Assembly: GCF_001955535.1 (NCBI RefSeq)
Contig: NZ_MPVN01000012.1
Span: forward strand, 1-64,000
Source of the DNA: Paenibacillus sp. FSL H7-0326
GTDB taxonomy: Bacteria; Bacillota; Bacilli; Paenibacillales; Paenibacillaceae
Length of the DNA: 64,000 bases
Direction: 5' to 3'
Shown piece by piece: positions 19,956-29,229 of the stretch; the stretch's first letter is position 1, and the number at the start of each line of letters is the position of its first letter. Below the pieces are notes generated by a model. That model worked only from the letters and a program-made list of their open reading frames with translations, was not told the DNA's origin and searched no databases. A program made the position numbers and the translations under genes.

Positions 19956-20600
19956 GTGAGTGTTGACCTCAAAGATATCATGTTGTCCGAGTTTGATTAC
20001 CTAAGCGATGAGGATATTGTCCAAGCGGTTCATAACAACGATAGTGATGCGCTGGAATACTTGATCAACAAGTATCGCAATTTTGTACGCGCCAAAGCAA
20101 GATCTTACTTTTTAATCGGTGCCGATAGGGAAGATATCATTCAAGAAGGAATGATCGGGCTTTACAAGGCGATACGTGATTTCAGAGGGGACAAGCTGGC
20201 TTCATTCAAGGCATTTGCAGAGTTATGTATAACCAGGCAGATTATTACAGCCATCAAGACTGCAACTCGTCAGAAGCATATTCCGCTGAATTCGTATGTT
20301 TCTTTGGACAAGCCGATCTATGATGAAGAGTCAGACCGTACGCTGCTGGATGTCATTTGTGGATCCCAGGTGAGTGACCCTGAAGAGCTTATAATTAATC
20401 AGGAAGAGTTTGTCGGCTTGGAAGACAAGATGTCCGAGATTTTAAGTGATCTGGAACGCAAAGTATTGATGCTATATTTAGACGGCAGATCCTATCAAGA
20501 AATAGCGGTTGATCTGGATCGTCATGTGAAGTCCATCGACAATGCACTGCAGAGAGTTAAGCGCAAACTTGAGAAATATCTTGAAGTACGAGATAATTAG
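19956..20600 (+). CDS. sigH: RNA polymerase sigma-H factor
   Basis: 214 residues. Strong similarity to B. subtilis SigH through sigma regions 2 and 4, with the hallmark blocks YRNFVRAKARSYFLIGADRE and ELCITRQIITAIKTATRQK. SigH directs early sporulation and stationary-phase genes. I chose GTG 19956 (MSVDLKDIM) because GGAGGG stands seven bases upstream; a GTG at 19917 in frame has a much poorer site and would add 13 residues not found in the family. Confidence 0.96.
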   Translation: MSVDLKDIMLSEFDYLSDEDIVQAVHNNDSDALEYLINKYRNFVRAKARSYFLIGADREDIIQEGMIGLYKAIRDFRGDKLASFKAFAELCITRQIITAIKTATRQKHIPLNSYVSLDKPIYDEESDRTLLDVICGSQVSDPEELIINQEEFVGLEDKMSEILSDLERKVLMLYLDGRSYQEIAVDLDRHVKSIDNALQRVKRKLEKYLEVRDN

Positions 20601-20617
20601 AATAATACAACTTGAAG

Positions 20618-20643
20618 AAAGACTCGAATAAGAGTCTTTTTTT
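20618..20643 (+). terminator. sigH terminator
   Basis: An 8-bp perfect stem (AAAGACTC / GAGTCTTT) around GAATAA, with a T-run to 20643. The rest of the gap to rpmG (20644-20830) shows no gene, RNA or repeat that I can support. Confidence 0.85.
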
Positions 20644-20833
20644 GCTTGCAGCAAAGACAGGACGTTTAAAAACAAAGGAATGTTTAATACTGTTTAATAT
20701 TGGCGTTTCTATCATTCGTGTTCGTCCAATTTATCGGTTGCATAGGAGAGAGACGCTTTCTGAGAACAAAATGAGACCTGAAAGTTCGCCGACTACAGGT
20801 TATTTTAGCCAGTGAATAAGGCTTATTCTTGCA

Positions 20834-20862
20834 TTGACATGAATATACCCTTGTGATAAAGT
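20834..20862 (+). promoter_or_regulatory. Promoter of rpmG-secE-nusG
   Basis: TTGACA at 20834-20839 and TAAAGT at 20857-20862, spacing 17. The sigH terminator upstream and the rpmG start 90 bases downstream make this the likely promoter for the secE-nusG and perhaps L11 genes. Confidence 0.75.
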
Positions 20863-20951
20863 GTTTTAGGTAGGCCTAAATTCGCGCTTTTTTTTAGGAT
20901 CAATTTAGAGACTTCTGATAATGCTTCGGATGTCTTCGGGAGGTGCACATC

Positions 20952-21101
20952 ATGCGGGTAATTATTACTTTGGCTTGTACGAATTGCAAACAAAGAAATT
21001 ACACAACGACAAAAAACAAGCGTAATCACCCTGACCGCATGGAGATGAAGAAATTTTGCAAGTTTTGTAACGAGCAGACTTCTCATCGCGAAACCAGATA
21101 G
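20952..21101 (+). CDS. rpmG: 50S ribosomal protein L33
   Basis: 49 residues, too short for most gene finders. It reads [12 protein letters not shown] and ends TSHRETR. Two CxxC pairs (C9/C12, C36/C39) show the zinc-binding form of L33. GGAGGT stands eight bases before ATG 20952. It lies 22 bases before secE, its usual place in Bacillales. Confidence 0.95.
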   Translation: MRVIITLACTNCKQRNYTTTKNKRNHPDRMEMKKFCKFCNEQTSHRETR

Positions 21102-21123
21102 TTAATTTGGAGGTGTAGTCGGC

Positions 21124-21315
21124 GTGAAACGTAGTTTCAAGTCTCTGTTTTCCTTTTTCTCAGAAAGCTGGGCAGAGCTTAAAAAAGTTCGCTGGCCTAA
21201 TCGTAAAGAGTTAACTAACTACACCCTGATTGTTCTGGGGACGGTTATAGTTATCACGCTTTATTTTTGGGTTCTTGACATCGGAATTTCCTATGTGATC
21301 GATGCGATAATTTAA
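21124..21315 (+). CDS. secE: Preprotein translocase subunit SecE
   Basis: 63 residues with one C-terminal transmembrane helix (about 33-58) and the amphipathic WAELKKVRWPNRKEL segment that lies on the membrane and contacts SecY. GTG start at 21124 behind GGAGGTG. It is co-transcribed with nusG, 22 bases on; its partner secY lies in the spc operon at 47796. Confidence 0.96.
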   Translation: MKRSFKSLFSFFSESWAELKKVRWPNRKELTNYTLIVLGTVIVITLYFWVLDIGISYVIDAII

Positions 21316-21337
21316 GAAGGGTCCCAGGTGGCTTGAT

Positions 21338-21871
21338 ATGGAAAAAAGATGGTATGTCGTTCATACCTATTCAGGGTATGAGAACAAAGTCAAAGCCAAT
21401 TTGGAAAAGCGCGTAGAGTCCATGGGCATGGAGGACAAGATATTCCGTGTTCTTGTTCCAATGGAAGAAGAAGTGGTGAATAAGGACGGTAAGAAAAAGA
21501 CTGTCATGCGTAAGATTTACCCCGGATATGTCCTGGTCGAAATGATTCAAACGGATGATTCCTGGTATGTTGTTCGCAACACGCCTGGAGTAACTGGGTT
21601 TGTAGGATCGACAGGGTCAGGTTCAAAGCCGACACCATTGCTGCCAGATGAAGTTGAACAGATTCTGAAGCATATGGGTGTGGTAGAACCGAAACCGAAG
21701 ATTGAATTCGACATTAAGGAATCTGTACGAATTAAGGTTGGTCCTTTTGCGAATTTTGTGGGCTCCGTGGAAGAAATATTGGCTGAGAAAAGTAAACTGA
21801 AAGTTCACGTCAACATGTTTGGACGGGAAACCCCGCTTGAGCTGGATTATACTCAAGTGGAGAAATTATAG
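21338..21871 (+). CDS. nusG: Transcription termination/antitermination factor NusG
   Basis: 177 residues: N-terminal NGN domain (WYVVHTYSGYENKVKANL) that binds the RNA polymerase clamp, and a C-terminal KOW domain (SVRIKVGPFANFVGSVEEI). NusG couples transcription to translation and aids pausing and termination. ATG start after an AGGTGG site. Confidence 0.97.
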   Translation: MEKRWYVVHTYSGYENKVKANLEKRVESMGMEDKIFRVLVPMEEEVVNKDGKKKTVMRKIYPGYVLVEMIQTDDSWYVVRNTPGVTGFVGSTGSGSKPTPLLPDEVEQILKHMGVVEPKPKIEFDIKESVRIKVGPFANFVGSVEEILAEKSKLKVHVNMFGRETPLELDYTQVEKL

Positions 21872-21955
21872 AAGCTTTATCGAAGCTGAAATTGGTTTCT
21901 TGTGGGAGGGCTTATGAAGCTCGTCGACCACTATTGATGCAAGGAGGTGTCTTAC

Positions 21956-22381
21956 ATGGCCAAGAAGGTAATCAAAATGGTAAAACTGCAGATCCCTGCA
22001 GGGAAAGCGAATCCTGCGCCTCCGGTAGGTCCGGCATTGGGTCAAGCGGGTGTCAACATCATGGCATTCTGTAAAGAATTCAACGCTCGTACAGCCGATC
22101 AAGCAGGTTTGATCATTCCAGTTGAAATCACGGTGTTTGAAGATCGTTCTTTTACTTTCATCACCAAAACTCCACCGGCTGCAGTTCTGCTTAAAGTAGC
22201 TGCTAAACTTGAAAAAGGATCCGGTGAGCCGAACAAGAAAAAAGTCGCAACTGTTAAACGCGATACTGTTCGTCAAATCGCTGAGCAAAAAATGCCTGAC
22301 CTGAACGCTGCGAACGTTGAGTCTGCAATGCGTATGGTAGAAGGTACTGCTCGCAGCATGGGTATCACCATCGAAGACTAA
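21956..22381 (+). CDS. rplK: 50S ribosomal protein L11
   Basis: 141 residues. L11 forms the base of the GTPase centre together with the L10-L12 stalk. ATG 21956 ([12 protein letters not shown]) sits six bases after AAGGAGGTG and gives the normal family length; an upstream in-frame start at 21947 overlaps that site. First gene of rplK-rplA. Confidence 0.97.
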   Translation: MAKKVIKMVKLQIPAGKANPAPPVGPALGQAGVNIMAFCKEFNARTADQAGLIIPVEITVFEDRSFTFITKTPPAAVLLKVAAKLEKGSGEPNKKKVATVKRDTVRQIAEQKMPDLNAANVESAMRMVEGTARSMGITIED

Positions 22382-22464
22382 TTGAAGTGTTCGTAACGCG
22401 GGCCTTATAAGCGCCCGCCATGTGGGAGGTATATCCGTTAAAACCACAAAGGAGGAATAGAAAC

Positions 22465-23157
22465 ATGGCTAAACATGGTAAGAAATATGTTGAAGCTGCT
22501 AAGCTGATTGACAGCGAAGCAAGCTACGAGCCTTTGGAAGCTGTAGAGCTTGTCAAAAAGGCAGCGACTGCTAAATTCGACGAAACGGTTGAAGCTGCAG
22601 TTCGTTTGGGCGTAGACCCACGTAAACAAGACCAAGCTGTGCGTGGTGTTGTTGTCTTGCCTCACGGTACAGGTAAAACACAACGCGTATTGGTATTTGC
22701 AAAAGGTGAAAAAGCGAAAGAGGCGGAAGCAGCTGGAGCAGACTTTGTTGGGGATCAAGATATGATCAACAAAATCCAACAAGGTTGGTTCGAGTTCGAT
22801 GTCTGCGTAGCTACACCTGATATGATGAGTGAAGTAGGTAAATTGGGCCGTCTGCTCGGCGGTAAAGGCCTGATGCCTAACCCTAAAGCCGGAACGGTTA
22901 CTTTCGATGTTTCCAAGGCTGTTCAAGAAATTAAAGCCGGTAAAATCGAGTATCGTCTGGATCGTGCAGGTCAAATTCACGCGCCAATCGGTAAAGTATC
23001 TTTCTCTGCTGAGCAGTTGAATGATAACCTTAAAGCACTGATTGATGCACTTAACCGTGCTAAACCAGCTGCTGCAAAAGGTGTTTACCTGAAAAACATC
23101 AGCCTGTCCTCAACAATGGGACCTGGTGCTCGTGTGAATACAGCTTCTTACAGATAA
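22465..23157 (+). CDS. rplA: 50S ribosomal protein L1
   Basis: 230 residues. L1 forms the mobile L1 stalk that guides deacylated tRNA from the E-site and can repress its own operon. ATG 22465 ([12 protein letters not shown]) is preceded by AAAGGAGG. Conserved [10 protein letters not shown] and [14 protein letters not shown] blocks are present. Confidence 0.97.
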   Translation: MAKHGKKYVEAAKLIDSEASYEPLEAVELVKKAATAKFDETVEAAVRLGVDPRKQDQAVRGVVVLPHGTGKTQRVLVFAKGEKAKEAEAAGADFVGDQDMINKIQQGWFEFDVCVATPDMMSEVGKLGRLLGGKGLMPNPKAGTVTFDVSKAVQEIKAGKIEYRLDRAGQIHAPIGKVSFSAEQLNDNLKALIDALNRAKPAAAKGVYLKNISLSSTMGPGARVNTASYR

Positions 23158-23239
23158 TAAATACCAGTTGACTTTGGTCTGCTGAATCTGTTACTCTGTA
23201 AAAGTTGTTAAGTCATAAGTGACTGACCCTTAAATTCGA

Positions 23240-23374
23240 ATATGCTTACCGTAGACAGTAGGTGCTTGTTATAAGCTTAATTTCCTACCGAGGTGTGATG
23301 ATAGAACGTATCAATTGAGTTTCTATGCTCAATCTGACTTTATCAAGCCTTCGTGATTCTACGGAGGCTTTTCT
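23240..23374 (+). promoter_or_regulatory. L10 leader and attenuator of rplJ-rplL
   Basis: The 349-base gap before rplJ has the L10-leader type of fold: GTAGG 23258-23262 pairs with CCTAC 23284-23288, enclosing the small hairpin GCTT/AAGC (23264-23276). A terminator-like hairpin follows, 10 bp with one G-U pair (23345-23354 / 23361-23370), then TTTTCTT. Known L10 leaders bind L10(L12)4 and reduce rplJL expression by promoting termination. Recognition is by sequence pattern and position only. Confidence 0.75.
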
Positions 23375-23506
23375 TATTGGATAAATGAAGCTGATACATC
23401 GGATCAAGCCTCACCTATCTTACGGGAAACTTCCGCTTCTAGCGGTTAACGAAGATGCGAAGTGCCATGCGGTACTGAGCAAGGAATCTATCAGGAGGTG
23501 TACAAT

Positions 23507-24013
23507 TTGGCAAACGCAAAAGTGATTCAAGCTAAACAAGAAGCGGTTGACGTGGTAACTGCGAAATTGCGTGAGAGCGCAACTACAGTAGTAGCTGACT
23601 ACCGTGGTCTGAACGTTGCCCAAGTAACTGAGCTGCGTAAACAGCTTCGTGAAGCGGGTATCGAATTCCAAGTCCTGAAGAACACATTGCTTCGCCGTGC
23701 AACTGCAGCTGCAGAGCTGACTGAACTTGATGAAGTTCTGACAGGTCCTACTGCGATTGCATTCAGCGGTGAAGATGCTGTTGCTCCAGCTAAAATTTTG
23801 AACGACTTCGCTAAGAAGAACGATGCACTGAAATTGAAAGGTGCAGTAGTTGAAGGACGTGTTGTTGGTGTTGAAGAAGTTAAAGCACTGGCAGAACTTC
23901 CATCCCGCGAAGGACTTCTTTCCATGCTCCTCAGCGTGCTTCAAGCACCTGTACGCAACTTCGCCCTTGCGGTTAAAGCAGTCGGCGAACAAAAAGAAGA
24001 GCAAGGCGCTTAA
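23507..24013 (+). CDS. rplJ: 50S ribosomal protein L10
   Basis: 168 residues. L10 anchors the L7/L12 dimers to 23S rRNA; the long C-terminal helix that binds them is visible at the end of the chain. I start at TTG 23507 ([12 protein letters not shown]) because AGGAGGTG lies seven bases upstream and the length fits; nothing further upstream in frame has a ribosome site. Expressed with rplL under the L10 leader. Confidence 0.95.
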   Translation: MANAKVIQAKQEAVDVVTAKLRESATTVVADYRGLNVAQVTELRKQLREAGIEFQVLKNTLLRRATAAAELTELDEVLTGPTAIAFSGEDAVAPAKILNDFAKKNDALKLKGAVVEGRVVGVEEVKALAELPSREGLLSMLLSVLQAPVRNFALAVKAVGEQKEEQGA

Positions 24014-24068
24014 TTTTTTGAAATACCAGGCTATATAAAATACTAATTTAAATAATGGAGGTTCTACC

Positions 24069-24434
24069 ATGAGTAAAGAGCAAATCTTGGAAGCAATTAA
24101 AGGTATGACTGTTTTGGAACTGAACGATCTTGTTAAAGCAATCGAAGAAGAATTCGGCGTAACTGCTGCAGCTCCTGTAGCTGTTATGGGCGGCGCTGTT
24201 GGCGGTGCTGAAGCTGCTGAGCAAACTGAGTTCGACGTAATCTTGGCATCTGCTGGTGCTTCCAAAATCAACGTAATCAAAGCGGTTCGCGAAATCACTG
24301 GTCTTGGCTTGAAAGAAGCTAAAGAACTCGTTGACAACGCTCCAAAACCACTGAAAGAAAAAGTAAGCAAAGAAGAAGCAGAAACAGTTAAAGCTAAACT
24401 TGAAGAAGTTGGCGCTTCTGTTGAAGTAAAATAA
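24069..24434 (+). CDS. rplL: 50S ribosomal protein L7/L12
   Basis: 121 residues. An N-terminal dimerisation domain (1-35), an alanine/glycine-rich hinge (about 36-52), and a C-terminal domain with [20 protein letters not shown] that contacts elongation factors. GGAGG lies eight bases ahead of ATG 24069. Confidence 0.97.
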   Translation: MSKEQILEAIKGMTVLELNDLVKAIEEEFGVTAAAPVAVMGGAVGGAEAAEQTEFDVILASAGASKINVIKAVREITGLGLKEAKELVDNAPKPLKEKVSKEEAETVKAKLEEVGASVEVK

Positions 24435-24473
24435 TTGATTTCACTTAACTAGTGAATTGGAAACAAAACATAC

Positions 24474-24506
24474 AAACCCCTTGATAGAGTCAAGGGGTTT
24501 GTTGTT
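24474..24506 (+). terminator. Terminator after rplL
   Basis: A perfect 11-bp stem (AAACCCCTTGA / TCAAGGGGTTT) with a TAGAG loop, ending in TTTGTTGTT. The T-tract is interrupted, so it is probably partial and lowers rather than stops transcription into ybxB. Confidence 0.75.
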
Positions 24507-24553
24507 ATGAATGGCTGCAACTTTTGTAAGTGAAGGTGAATTGGAGGTATCCC

Positions 24554-25153
24554 ATGTCAGATCATTATTATTCTAATAAGCCTGAAGCCGCTCACGATAG
24601 ACAAACTCTTGAAACAGAGCTGAGAGGTTACAAGCTTAAACTAACCAGTGATGCAGGAGTATTTTCAAAGAACGGTGTGGATTATGGCAGCAGGGGTCTT
24701 ATTGGAGCGATGGATCTTCAGGGAGCCAAGTCAGTTCTGGATGTAGGGTGCGGCTACGGTCCAATCGGGATTGTGGCAGCTAAGCTCCTGCCGGATGCAG
24801 TGGTTACGATGATTGATATCAATGAGCGTGCCGTAGAACTGGCAAGGCATAATGCAATTCAAAACCAGGTAAGTGCAAATACCGTTATTAAACAGAGTGA
24901 CCGGCTGGAAGCAGTGAGAGAAGATAGGTTCGATGTCATCCTAACCAATCCTCCGATCCGGGCTGGTAAGGACGTTGTACATGCAATTTTTGAAGAAGCC
25001 TATGAGCAGCTGAACGAAGGTGGAACACTGTGGATTGTTATACAGAAGAAACAAGGGGCACCTTCTGCCAAAGCGAAGTTGGAATCGATGTTTAGTGTGG
25101 TTGAAGAAGTAACGAAGGACAAAGGGTATCGGATATTCAGGGCAAAGAAATAA
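24554..25153 (+). CDS. ybxB: Class I SAM-dependent methyltransferase (RsmC-like, YbxB)
   Basis: 199 residues. The SAM-binding motif VLDVGCGYGPIGI and the catalytic NPPIRAG (an NPPF-type motif of N2-guanine methyltransferases) put it in the RsmC family, which methylates G1207 of 16S rRNA in E. coli; the exact target of YbxB is inferred. ATG 24554 follows TTGGAGG. Its position between rplL and rpoB is the same as in B. subtilis. Confidence 0.9.
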   Translation: MSDHYYSNKPEAAHDRQTLETELRGYKLKLTSDAGVFSKNGVDYGSRGLIGAMDLQGAKSVLDVGCGYGPIGIVAAKLLPDAVVTMIDINERAVELARHNAIQNQVSANTVIKQSDRLEAVREDRFDVILTNPPIRAGKDVVHAIFEEAYEQLNEGGTLWIVIQKKQGAPSAKAKLESMFSVVEEVTKDKGYRIFRAKK

Positions 25154-25201
25154 TGCGGGTATATTAGTATATACAAACTAAAAAAAATCGCAATAGGACT
25201 A

Positions 25202-25230
25202 TTGACTTGGTATCGCCATTGTGGTATTCT
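25202..25230 (+). promoter_or_regulatory. rpoB promoter
   Basis: TTGACT at 25202-25207 and TATTCT at 25225-25230, spacing 17. It would yield a leader of about 325 bases before rpoB. Between 25231 and 25562 I see no gene; a second TATAAT at 25328 has no partner -35. Confidence 0.7.
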
Positions 25231-25562
25231 TAATAAATGTCAGTATTAAGATGCCCTACTTAGCTTTAGTTTGTTAAAATGTCAATCTTTTTTTCGCTTG
25301 GATCGCATATTTGTGTGTGGATCCGCGTATAATATGTACATTTTGGGCAGACTATGAGGTGAGTGGGTTTTTCTGGGATGAAGGAGAAATTCACTAATAA
25401 GTTGCTCTTTTTTCGAAAAAACATTCGAGTAAGGGCTTTTCTTTATTTGTGGATGCTCTCTCTCTGGTTGATTCATCTTATATGAGTTCCATTATAAGGT
25501 TACAAACAGAGGTTCGCAACGAAATTTTTAAAAGTGAGTAGACATTGAGGGGTGAGTTTAAG

Positions 25563-28500
25563 TTGGCAGGACATCTTGTTCAGTATGGTCGACGCACTCG
25601 GCGCAGTTATGCACGAATTAACGAGATACTCGAAATTCCGAACCTGATAGAAATCCAACAAAAATCTTACGAATGGTTTTTGGAGGAAGGATTGCGCGAA
25701 ATGTTCCAGGATATCTCGCCAATTCAGGATTTTACAGGTAATCTCGTATTGGAATTTATCGACTACAGTCTCGGTGAACCGAAATATACGGTAGACGACG
25801 CGAAAGAACGCGACGTTACTTATGCCGCACCGCTTCGGGTAAAAGTCCGGCTCATTAATAAGGAAACGGGCGAAGTCAAAGAGCAGGAAGTGTTCATGGG
25901 TGATTTCCCGCTGATGACCGAAACAGGCACCTTTATTATCAACGGTGCGGAACGGGTTATTGTCAGCCAGTTGGTTCGCTCTCCTAGCGTCTATTTCAGC
26001 ACTAAATTAGATAAGAACGCAAAGAAATCTTATACCGCAACAGTGATTCCGAATCGCGGAGCGTGGCTGGAGCTTGAGATGGACGCGAAGGACATTATCT
26101 ATGTTCGTATCGACCGTACTCGTAAGATTCCAGTGACTGTACTGCTGAGAGCGCTTGGGTTTGGTACAGATGCTGAGATTTTGGATTTGCTGGGTAATGA
26201 TGAATATATCCGGAATACGCTGGATAAAGACAACACAGATTCGACAGAGAAAGCACTGATCGAAATTTACGAACGTCTTCGTCCGGGTGAACCACCGACT
26301 TTGGATAATGCGAAGAGCTTGCTTGTAGCACGTTTCTTTGATCCAAAACGTTATGATCTTGCGAACGTAGGTCGTTACAAAATCAATAAAAAGCTTCATA
26401 TCAAGAACCGTCTGTTCAATCAACGTCTTGCAGAATCTTTGATTGATATCTCTACTGGAGAAATCATTGCAGAGGCTGGACAAATTGTTGACCGCAGATT
26501 GCTTGATGAAATTATGCCTGCACTTGAGAGTGAAGAGGCGGTTGGACAACGTACTTATCATGTGGCGAACGGTGTTCTTGATGCTAATGATATTCCGGTC
26601 CAAACTATTGATGTATTCTCTCCAATAGAAGACGGTAAAGTCGTTAAATTGATTGCGAACAGCAACATTGATAAATCTGTTAAGCATATTACGCCAGCAG
26701 ATATCATTTCTTCCATCAGTTACTTCTTGAACCTGCTTCATGGTATTGGTGATACAGACGATATCGACCACTTGGGTAACCGTCGTCTTCGTTCTGTTGG
26801 TGAGCTCTTGCAGAACCAGTTCCGTATTGGTCTATCCCGTATGGAGCGCGTTGTTCGTGAGAGAATGTCTATTCAGGATGCGAACGTCATTACACCTCAG
26901 GCGTTGATCAACATTCGTCCGGTTATTGCATCCATTAAAGAGTTCTTCGGAAGCTCGCAGTTGTCTCAGTTTATGGACCAAACGAATCCGCTGGGCGAAC
27001 TTACGCATAAACGTCGTCTGTCTGCTCTAGGACCTGGTGGTTTGACTCGTGAGCGCGCAGGCTTTGAAGTCCGTGACGTACATCCATCCCACTATGGGCG
27101 TATGTGTCCGATCGAGACTCCAGAGGGACCGAACATCGGTTTGATCAACTCCTTGTCTACATTTGCACGCGTCAACGAATATGGCTTCATCGAAGCTCCA
27201 TATCGCTGGGTAGATCCGAAGACAGGCCAAGTTACAGATCAAGTTCGTTATGTAACTGCAGACGAAGAGGATAACTATGTTATTGCTCAGGCGAATGCGA
27301 AATTGAATGAAGACGGTACTTTTGCTGAGGATATGGTCGTTGTTCGTTACAACAAGCAGTCTGACAACATCACAACGATGCCGAATGACCGCGTTGACTA
27401 CATGGACGTATCTCCTAAGCAGGTTGTATCCGTTGCAACGGCGCTCATTCCGTTCCTTGAGAACGATGACTCCAACCGTGCACTCATGGGATCTAACATG
27501 CAGCGGCAGGCGGTTCCACTTCTTATTCCTAAAGCTCCGCTTGTAGGTACGGGTATGGAACACAAAGCTGCGAAAGACTCCGGTGTATGTATTGTATCCA
27601 AACATGACGGTATTATTGAGAGATCTTCTGCCAATGAAATTTGGGTTCGCAGAATTGAACTTGTTGACGGCAAGGAAGTTAAGGGCGATATCGTTAAACA
27701 TAAATTACACAAATTTATGCGTTCGAACCAAGGAACATGCATTAACCAACGTCCAATCGTAAAAATTGGCGATCACATTAAAAAAGGCGACATTTTGGCA
27801 GATGGACCATCTACTGAAATGGGTGAATTGGCACTGGGCCGCAACGTAGTCGTTGCCTTCATGACTTGGGAAGGTTACAACTATGAGGATGCGATTCTTC
27901 TTAGCGAAAAACTTGTTAAAGAAGACGTGTACACTTCCATTCACATTGAAGAATATGAGTCTGAAGCTCGTGATACGAAGCTCGGACCTGAAGAAATTAC
28001 TCGCGATATTCCTAACGTGGGTGAAGAAGCACTTCGTAACCTTGATGAGCGCGGAATTATCCGCATCGGTGCTGAAATTGCAGCCGGCGACATTCTTGTT
28101 GGTAAAGTTACACCTAAAGGGGTAACCGAGCTTACAGCGGAAGAGCGTCTCCTTCATGCGATCTTCGGTGAGAAGGCTCGTGAAGTTCGCGATACTTCAC
28201 TTCGCGTACCACACGGTACAGACGGAATTGTGGTAGACGTTAAAGTCTTCACACGTGAGAACGGTGATGAACTGCCTCCGGGTGTTAACCAGCTCGTACG
28301 TGTCTATATCGCTCAAAAACGGAAAATTTCCGAGGGTGACAAAATGGCCGGACGTCACGGTAACAAAGGGGTCGTGGCCCGTATTCTTCCAGAAGAAGAT
28401 ATGCCATTCCTTCCGGATGGTACACCGGTTCAAGTCGTGCTTAACCCACTAGGGGTACCATCCCGTATGAACATCGGACAGGTGCTTGAGGTTCACTTGG

Positions 28501-29114
28501 GTATGGCTGCTATGCAGCTTGGTATTCATGTAGCTACACCGGTATTTGACGGTGCTACAGAGCATGATGTGTTTGACACGATGGAAGAAGCAGGCATGCA
28601 GCGTAATGGTAAGACTGTGCTGTTTGATGGACGTACGGGCGAGCGCTTCGAGCGTGAAGTTACCGTCGGTGTCATGCACATGATCAAGCTGGCGCACATG
28701 GTTGACGATAAGATCCACGCCCGCTCCACAGGACCATACTCACTTGTTACGCAACAGCCGCTGGGTGGTAAAGCTCAGTTTGGTGGTCAGCGTTTCGGTG
28801 AGATGGAGGTTTGGGCGCTTGAAGCCTATGGTGCAGCATATACCCTGCAAGAGATTCTTACAGTTAAGTCTGATGACGTTGTTGGACGTGTTAAGACTTA
28901 TGAATCCATTGTCAAGGGTGAGAATGTTCCAGAACCAGGTATCCCTGAGTCCTTCAAGGTACTGATCAAAGAGCTGCAGAGCTTGGGTATGGACGTTAAA
29001 ATGCTTACCAAAGACGAAGAAGAGATCGATCTGAAAGAATCGGATGACGATGATGACGCTGCAGGCGATAAGCTGAGCCTCAACCTTGAAGGCACAGAAG
29101 TCGGTGTAGAATAA
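25563..29114 (+). CDS. rpoB: DNA-directed RNA polymerase beta subunit
   Basis: 1183 residues. TTG 25563 ([19 protein letters not shown]) is chosen: GAGGGGTGAG precedes it and the N-terminus lines up with B. subtilis RpoB; a TTG at 25545 overlaps that site. With this start, rifampicin-contact residues fall at Q469, D472, H482 and S487, the B. subtilis wild-type residues and numbers. Catalytic-region blocks such as [16 protein letters not shown] are intact, and the tail is acidic ([11 protein letters not shown]). It forms the active centre with beta'. Confidence 0.98.
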   Translation: MAGHLVQYGRRTRRSYARINEILEIPNLIEIQQKSYEWFLEEGLREMFQDISPIQDFTGNLVLEFIDYSLGEPKYTVDDAKERDVTYAAPLRVKVRLINKETGEVKEQEVFMGDFPLMTETGTFIINGAERVIVSQLVRSPSVYFSTKLDKNAKKSYTATVIPNRGAWLELEMDAKDIIYVRIDRTRKIPVTVLLRALGFGTDAEILDLLGNDEYIRNTLDKDNTDSTEKALIEIYERLRPGEPPTLDNAKSLLVARFFDPKRYDLANVGRYKINKKLHIKNRLFNQRLAESLIDISTGEIIAEAGQIVDRRLLDEIMPALESEEAVGQRTYHVANGVLDANDIPVQTIDVFSPIEDGKVVKLIANSNIDKSVKHITPADIISSISYFLNLLHGIGDTDDIDHLGNRRLRSVGELLQNQFRIGLSRMERVVRERMSIQDANVITPQALINIRPVIASIKEFFGSSQLSQFMDQTNPLGELTHKRRLSALGPGGLTRERAGFEVRDVHPSHYGRMCPIETPEGPNIGLINSLSTFARVNEYGFIEAPYRWVDPKTGQVTDQVRYVTADEEDNYVIAQANAKLNEDGTFAEDMVVVRYNKQSDNITTMPNDRVDYMDVSPKQVVSVATALIPFLENDDSNRALMGSNMQRQAVPLLIPKAPLVGTGMEHKAAKDSGVCIVSKHDGIIERSSANEIWVRRIELVDGKEVKGDIVKHKLHKFMRSNQGTCINQRPIVKIGDHIKKGDILADGPSTEMGELALGRNVVVAFMTWEGYNYEDAILLSEKLVKEDVYTSIHIEEYESEARDTKLGPEEITRDIPNVGEEALRNLDERGIIRIGAEIAAGDILVGKVTPKGVTELTAEERLLHAIFGEKAREVRDTSLRVPHGTDGIVVDVKVFTRENGDELPPGVNQLVRVYIAQKRKISEGDKMAGRHGNKGVVARILPEEDMPFLPDGTPVQVVLNPLGVPSRMNIGQVLEVHLGMAAMQLGIHVATPVFDGATEHDVFDTMEEAGMQRNGKTVLFDGRTGERFEREVTVGVMHMIKLAHMVDDKIHARSTGPYSLVTQQPLGGKAQFGGQRFGEMEVWALEAYGAAYTLQEILTVKSDDVVGRVKTYESIVKGENVPEPGIPESFKVLIKELQSLGMDVKMLTKDEEEIDLKESDDDDDAAGDKLSLNLEGTEVGVE

Positions 29115-29158
29115 CATAGTCGACTGTAACAATACCGGAATTTTCATCAGGCTCTAAT

Positions 29159-29187
29159 CCCCTCTGAAGCATCTCGCTTCAGAGGGG
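29159..29187 (+). promoter_or_regulatory. Perfect hairpin between rpoB and rpoC
   Basis: A perfect 12-bp stem (29159-29170 / 29176-29187) with an ATCTC loop. A GGAGAACC stretch follows instead of a T-run, so it is not an intrinsic terminator. It lies 43 bases before the rpoC start and is probably an RNase site or a 5'-end stabiliser for the rpoC part of the message. Confidence 0.6.
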
Positions 29188-29229
29188 GGAGAACCTAAAA
29201 TTTAGGACTTGGTTAAGGAGGGTTGCTCC

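Noticed and set aside
26007-26771. Long minus-strand frames inside rpoB, rpoC, clpC and ribosomal genes
   Set aside because: They are antisense shadows of highly conserved plus-strand genes, lack ribosome sites and have unnatural composition.
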